Of a DNA stretch of 64,000 nt, positions 60,342-64,000 are shown one piece after another. Made by a program: the position numbers and the translations under genes. The notes under the pieces were generated by a model. That model did no database searches. It was given only the letters and a program-made list of their open reading frames with translations, and had not been told where the DNA came from. The DNA comes from Verrucomicrobiaceae bacterium (GTDB lineage: Bacteria > Pseudomonadota > Gammaproteobacteria > Pseudomonadales > CAMLJR01): the NCBI GenBank assembly GCA_028293825.1, contig JAQGNY010000039.1, forward strand, positions 1 through 64,000, given 5' to 3'. Each line of letters begins with the position of its first letter. Within the stretch, counting starts at the first letter, position 1.

Positions 60342-60453
60342 ACTCTAAATAGGTGTGACAGCACGATAGCAAAAGGGTGTCACTGGCTATCAAGTCGCTA
60401 TCTAGAGTCGCACGGGCAACTTCCACTTGCGCCCGCAGAAGATTATGCATAAT
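60342..60453. promoter_or_regulatory. large dyad and palindrome in the divergent promoter region
   Basis: Between the semialdehyde dehydrogenase and luciferase-like genes, ACTCTAAATAG (60342-60352) is inverted as CTATCTAGAGT (60398-60408) with one mismatch, enclosing GTGACA (60355-60360) and TGTCAC (60378-60383). A perfect 12-bp palindrome ATTATGCATAAT follows at 60442-60453. These are candidate operators for the GntR regulator encoded at 61596. Confidence 0.5.
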
Positions 60454-60535
60454 AATTGCAATCAGTAATAATAATCAGCGACTGCATCGCACCGTAAACC
60501 GCACGCGCTCGCCCACCCAGTAAACGGAGATCGCC

Positions 60536-61567
60536 ATGAAATTTTCCTTTCTCAGCATGACCTCGTACGACGGCCCCGCCCCTTCACTCGAAATCTGGCC
60601 GGTCGCGCCGCGCATTTGCGACCCGGAAGTGGCACGGCAATCGGTGCAGCGCTGGATCGATTTATGTGCCCGCGCCGAAGCGCTGGGCTTCGACTGGATC
60701 AGCGTGGCAGAGCACCATTACGCTGCTTACATGATGACGCCGAACCCGATGGTGATGGCCGCCGCACTGACTCAGGTTGTTAAGAAAGCCACCATCGCGC
60801 TGCTCGGCCCGCTGGTGCCGTTGCACAATCCGGTGCGACTGGCCGAAGAAATCGCCATGCTCGACGCACTCAGCAATGGCCGCCTGGCCGTATTGTTTTT
60901 GCGCGGCACACAGAACGAACACAATACCTACGACACGCCGAAAAACGTCACGCGCGAAATGACGCAGGAAGGTATCGACCTCGCTGTCAAAGCCCTGACC
61001 TCCGAAGAACCGTTCAATTGGAGCGGCACTCACTATAACTTCAGCACGGTATCGGTGTGGCCACGCCCGAATCAAAACCCGGGTATTCCGATTTATTCGT
61101 CGGGTAATAGCGAAGAGTCCGTCGCCTTCGCGGCAAAGCGTCGCTTGGGAATAGCGTTTTCTTTTTCGCCGCCGGAAATGGTGAAAAAGTTTGTCGATCT
61201 CTACAAGAAAGAAGCGGCGGCCGAAGGCTGGAAGCCGACACCGGATCACGTTATTTATCGCGGCCTGACCTACGTCGCCGCTACCGACGAGCTGGCGCAG
61301 AGCGAAGCATTCGCCTTTTTTGGCGCACGCGCGGCGGCCTCCGCCCATTTGCAATCGAGCACGATGGGCGGCCCGGAAATCACGCCGTTAATTACGCAAC
61401 CGTATTTTCTCGGCAGCCCGCAAACAGTGATCGAACGTTTTGCTGCGTTGCGCGAATGCGGTGTCGGCGTGGCCGATTTGTGTTTTGCGATCGGCACGCC
61501 AGAGCAGCAAATAAAAACGATGGAAATGGTAGCGCGCGAAGTAATGCCCACAGTGAAAAGCTGGTAG
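60536..61567 (+). CDS. LLM-class flavin-dependent monooxygenase
   Basis: 343 residues of the bacterial-luciferase-like superfamily. The TIM-barrel fold is indicated by FDWISVAEHHYAAY (about 55-68), LLGPLVPLHNPVRLAEEIA and GRLAVLFLRGTQ. Members use reduced FMN or F420; no clear F420 signature is seen, so FMNH2 from a separate reductase is likely. The ribosome site CGGAGAT is well placed. The gene is followed 28 bp later by a GntR regulator in the same direction. Confidence 0.9.
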   Translation: MKFSFLSMTSYDGPAPSLEIWPVAPRICDPEVARQSVQRWIDLCARAEALGFDWISVAEHHYAAYMMTPNPMVMAAALTQVVKKATIALLGPLVPLHNPVRLAEEIAMLDALSNGRLAVLFLRGTQNEHNTYDTPKNVTREMTQEGIDLAVKALTSEEPFNWSGTHYNFSTVSVWPRPNQNPGIPIYSSGNSEESVAFAAKRRLGIAFSFSPPEMVKKFVDLYKKEAAAEGWKPTPDHVIYRGLTYVAATDELAQSEAFAFFGARAAASAHLQSSTMGGPEITPLITQPYFLGSPQTVIERFAALRECGVGVADLCFAIGTPEQQIKTMEMVAREVMPTVKSW

Positions 61568-61595
61568 GACTTTCTATCGAGAGGAAACGTAGCGC

Positions 61596-62279
61596 ATGAC
61601 CGCCAACACCAGCGTCACCGATCGCGCGTACCGCATTTTGAAAGCCGATTTAATCAGCTGCCAATTGCAACCCGGTGCGCGTTTGACGATTTCGCAATTG
61701 CAAAGCGAACATGCGCTGAGTCAAGCCGCCGTGCGCGAAGCACTATCGCGTTTAACCGCGGAAGGACTGGTCGAGATCGAACGCAATCGCGGTTTTCGAG
61801 CGGCAACGGTGTCGGTTTCCGGCTTTCGCGATCTCACCAACGCCTGCCTTACCGTCGAAATTCCGTGCCTGCGTTCGTCAATTGAACATGGCGATACCGA
61901 GTGGGAATTAAATTTAGTCGCCACCTACCACCGCGCCCTGCACACACTCGAACTGGTCAGCACCGGCAAAGAAAATATCGAAGCCTACGCGCGTATGCGA
62001 CTATCTTTTTACGAAGCACTACTCGCCGCGTGCAATAACCCCTGGCTGTTGTGGTCGTGGCGTTTGCTGTATGCGCAAAATATGCGCTACCGCCATTTGT
62101 ATTTACCGCTCGCGCAATACGAGCTCGAACTCAATCCCGATCACGCCACAATCATGCAGGCGGTATTAGCGCGCGATATCGAGCGCGCCGTCGAATTGAG
62201 CCTGTCGAACTACGAAAAAATTTCGAACTTTATCGAAAACAAAATCAAGGATCGTTCCGATCCGCTCTTTAAAAATTAA
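61596..62279 (+). CDS. GntR-family regulator with FCD domain
   Basis: 227 residues. An N-terminal winged helix (TISQLQSEHALSQAAVREAL, about 29-48) is followed by an all-helical FCD-type ligand domain. FCD regulators usually respond to organic acids and control catabolic genes nearby. It lies 28 bp after the luciferase-like gene. Likely targets are the divergent genes around 60252-60535, which contain dyad sites. Confidence 0.9.
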   Translation: MTANTSVTDRAYRILKADLISCQLQPGARLTISQLQSEHALSQAAVREALSRLTAEGLVEIERNRGFRAATVSVSGFRDLTNACLTVEIPCLRSSIEHGDTEWELNLVATYHRALHTLELVSTGKENIEAYARMRLSFYEALLAACNNPWLLWSWRLLYAQNMRYRHLYLPLAQYELELNPDHATIMQAVLARDIERAVELSLSNYEKISNFIENKIKDRSDPLFKN

Positions 62280-62325
62280 GCGCAACAAAAATTAATCGAA
62301 ACGTTTTCGCGTCGACATAAAATAA

Positions 62326-63135
62326 TTAAACCGGTTCGCGCTCGGCAATACGCTGCAACAGCGGGCGCCACTCATTTTCTATCGGCAATTTAAATAAATC
62401 CGCCAGTGCCTGTTCGAGCTCGATCGCATTCAGTGTGCGCCGCTCAAACTGCCCGTCCGCGCTGCGCAACGACAAGCGATTATTCAACAACGAGTACCGC
62501 ATTTGCGGCGTGGTGCGGGCGACCATTAAATCGTGGCGAAAATGCGAGGTCGGAAATTTCGAGCTGAACCAATTGGCCTGTTCGTAATCGGCATCGATCA
62601 GCGGCTCAGCCGATTGGTCGTACACTTTTTCCCACACATCACCGATCTGCGCTTCCAGCCGAAAACCATGCGGCAGCGGCGATAGGCGAAACGATTCATG
62701 CGCAGTCGATTGCACGGCCGTGGTGTCGATTCGCAGCGGCGCCGGCAACACCAAACCACCAAAACCGACATCGGCCAACCAAAGCTGATCGCCGACAGCG
62801 ACACGCAGCGTCATATGCGTACGCGCTCGCAGCGGTGCATCGTCCGCTTGCATCCAGCGCACGCGGCCAATCAATCCATCCACCTTGAAACCGAGCGCCA
62901 CTAATACGCGCTTGAATAAGCTGTTTTGCTCGAAGCAATAGCCGCCGCGTTTGCGCGCAATTAATTTGTCGTCAATGGCAGCGGGCTTGAGATCGATAGT
63001 GCGATCAAGCAAAACATCGAATGCTTCGAACGGAATCGCGGCCGGATGCAGCGCATGCAATTCATGCAACACGTCGAGCGTTGCGGTGCGCGGACCGGAA
63101 TAACCAATGCGGGAGAAATAAGCGTCAATATCCAC
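62326..63135 (-). CDS. arylamine N-acetyltransferase
   Basis: 269 residues. The catalytic triad is complete: Cys67 in RGGYCFEQN, His107 in ARTHMTL and Asp122 in LADVGFGG. NATs transfer acetyl groups from acetyl-CoA to arylamines and hydrazines; in actinobacteria and some others a NAT lies in steroid or aromatic catabolic clusters. Here it lies next to a Rieske oxygenase cluster, but on its own transcription unit. It converges with the GntR gene. Confidence 0.94.
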   Translation of the reverse strand: MDIDAYFSRIGYSGPRTATLDVLHELHALHPAAIPFEAFDVLLDRTIDLKPAAIDDKLIARKRGGYCFEQNSLFKRVLVALGFKVDGLIGRVRWMQADDAPLRARTHMTLRVAVGDQLWLADVGFGGLVLPAPLRIDTTAVQSTAHESFRLSPLPHGFRLEAQIGDVWEKVYDQSAEPLIDADYEQANWFSSKFPTSHFRHDLMVARTTPQMRYSLLNNRLSLRSADGQFERRTLNAIELEQALADLFKLPIENEWRPLLQRIAEREPV

Positions 63136-63216
63136 TGTGAACAGCCCCGGGCGAATAGCAAAGGATGGATTTTAAACTTTGCTATCGGCCGGGCAACAAT
63201 TTCTATGCGCAATTTT

Positions 63217-63268
63217 TATTTCACGGACCAAAAACTTTATTTCACGGACTTAAAATCTAATTTCACGA
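63217..63268. repeat. short direct repeats between NAT and SDR genes
   Basis: The motif TTTATTTCACGGAC occurs at about 63217 and again at about 63236, and a related ATTTCACGA near 63260. The period is about 20 bp. It is a small tandem array in the intergenic gap, similar in period to the one at 52456-52575 but of unrelated sequence. Confidence 0.55.
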
Positions 63269-63270
63269 AA

Positions 63271-64000
63271 TTAAAAATTCTGCGCCGCCAGTGGACGCAC
63301 AATGATTTCATTCACGGCTACGCCATCCGGTTGCGCCAATACATAAGCAACCGCATCGGCAATCGCCTGGGCCGGCATTGCCGCCTGCGACATACCGCGA
63401 GCCATATCGCGAATTTCGGGAACAGTTACCGACTCGGTCAATTCCGACTCGGTAATTCCCGGGCAAATCATACAGACCCGCACCTTGCCCGACGTTTCCT
63501 TACGCAGCGCTTCGGTAATCGCGCGCACCGCAAATTTGGATGCCGCATATACCGCACCGCCGGCGTGTGCATCGTGCGCCGATACCGACGCAATATTGAT
63601 GATGCTGCCGTTACCGCGCTCAAGCATGTGATTAAGCACCGAATGAATACCGTAGAGAACGCCTTTCACATTGACGTCGATGGTGCGGTCCCAGTCATCA
63701 ACCTTGCCCATCGCCATTGGCGACGCCGGCATGATGCCTGCGTTGTTAACGAGCGCATCAATACGACCGAAACGATCGATCGCCAATTTTGCCAATGCCA
63801 ATAAATCATCCAATTTAGTGACGTCGGTTGCGCGCCAGATTGCGTTGGCGCCGATGCTATCGGCCAATTTAGCCAAGCGATCGCCGCGCCGTGCACCGAG
63901 CACCACGTTCGCGCCTAGCGCTGCCAAATGCCGCGCGGTGGCTTCACCAATACCGCTGCTGGCGCCGGTAATTACAACCACTTTATCTTTTAATGTTTGC
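63271..64000 (-). CDS. short-chain dehydrogenase/reductase, 5' end outside window
   Basis: At least 243 residues; the reading frame continues past the right edge (QTLKDKVVVITGASSGIG), so the start codon is missing. The NAD(P) site TGASSGIG, NNAG, and the catalytic Ser (IASVSAHDAH) and YAASK are intact. It belongs to classical SDRs that oxidise or reduce hydroxyl/keto groups. The substrate is unknown. The 135-bp gap to the NAT gene contains the direct repeat TTATTTCACGGACTTAAAATC-like stretch near 63217-63262. Confidence 0.9.
   Translation of the reverse strand, partial: QTLKDKVVVITGASSGIGEATARHLAALGANVVLGARRGDRLAKLADSIGANAIWRATDVTKLDDLLALAKLAIDRFGRIDALVNNAGIMPASPMAMGKVDDWDRTIDVNVKGVLYGIHSVLNHMLERGNGSIINIASVSAHDAHAGGAVYAASKFAVRAITEALRKETSGKVRVCMICPGITESELTESVTVPEIRDMARGMSQAAMPAQAIADAVAYVLAQPDGVAVNEIIVRPLAAQNF

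Overview
The window looks like chromosomal DNA of a gammaproteobacterium related to Pseudomonadales/Cellvibrionales. Supporting signs are mutS followed by fdxA, a single-direction sdhCDAB-sucAB-lpd-sucCD block diverging from gltA, pdxB, queF beside a YadGH-type ABC exporter, msrB beside an alaA-type aminotransferase, and folE/prmB/aroC close together. GC content looks like the low 50s percent by eye. I saw no transposase, integrase, phage gene or CRISPR array. Genus and species cannot be fixed from the sequence alone.

Layout. 1-1110: end of mutS and fdxA. 1129-2254: an L,D-transpeptidase and an Lpp/OprI-type lipoprotein gene with a terminator-like hairpin in its leader. 2286-7595: a tightly packed minus-strand operon encoding a periplasmic cupredoxin, a membrane HAMP-GGDEF-EAL protein, a DUF3034 outer-membrane protein, a lipoprotein truncated haemoglobin and a LysM L,D-transpeptidase. 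7708-12822: a membrane coiled-coil protein, queF, an ABC exporter whose two genes are separated by an oxidoreductase gene. 13013-13285: tRNA-Gly and tRNA-Glu behind a strong promoter. 13421-31106: housekeeping genes (msrB, alaA-like, pdxB, tusA, rbgA-like, methyltransferase, yheU, thiamine-binding protein, gcvR-like, MFS, aroC, prmB, folE, hydrolase, sixA, gpsA, htpG) with a few unknowns.

31222-44530: the TCA-cycle block. sdhC to sucD run on the minus strand as one apparent transcription unit from a near-consensus promoter at 42881-42909 to a terminator at 31222-31250; gltA diverges from it. 44626-46068: a secreted fibronectin-III lipoprotein of unknown role. 46073-48434: feoA-feoB-Cys-rich protein behind a Fur box. 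48741-50978: ahpC-ahpF. 51066-52346: a degraded TonB-dependent receptor gene and, divergently, an unknown gene with its own Fur box. 52456-52575: degenerate 20-bp tandem repeats. 52554-57584: a TetR regulator divergent from an OMF-EmrA-EmrB tripartite efflux system. 57620-64000: an accessory catabolic-looking region (Rieske oxygenase, semialdehyde dehydrogenase, luciferase-like monooxygenase, FCD-type GntR regulator, arylamine N-acetyltransferase, SDR).

The best candidate for an undescribed system is the 2286-7595 operon. It joins a copper protein, a c-di-GMP enzyme with a degenerate DGDEF site, an outer-membrane barrel, an exported haemoglobin and a peptidoglycan cross-linker, with overlapping or near-touching genes. 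Second are the Fur-box-controlled unknown gene at 51825 and the Rieske/luciferase-like cluster with its large dyad in the divergent promoter region.
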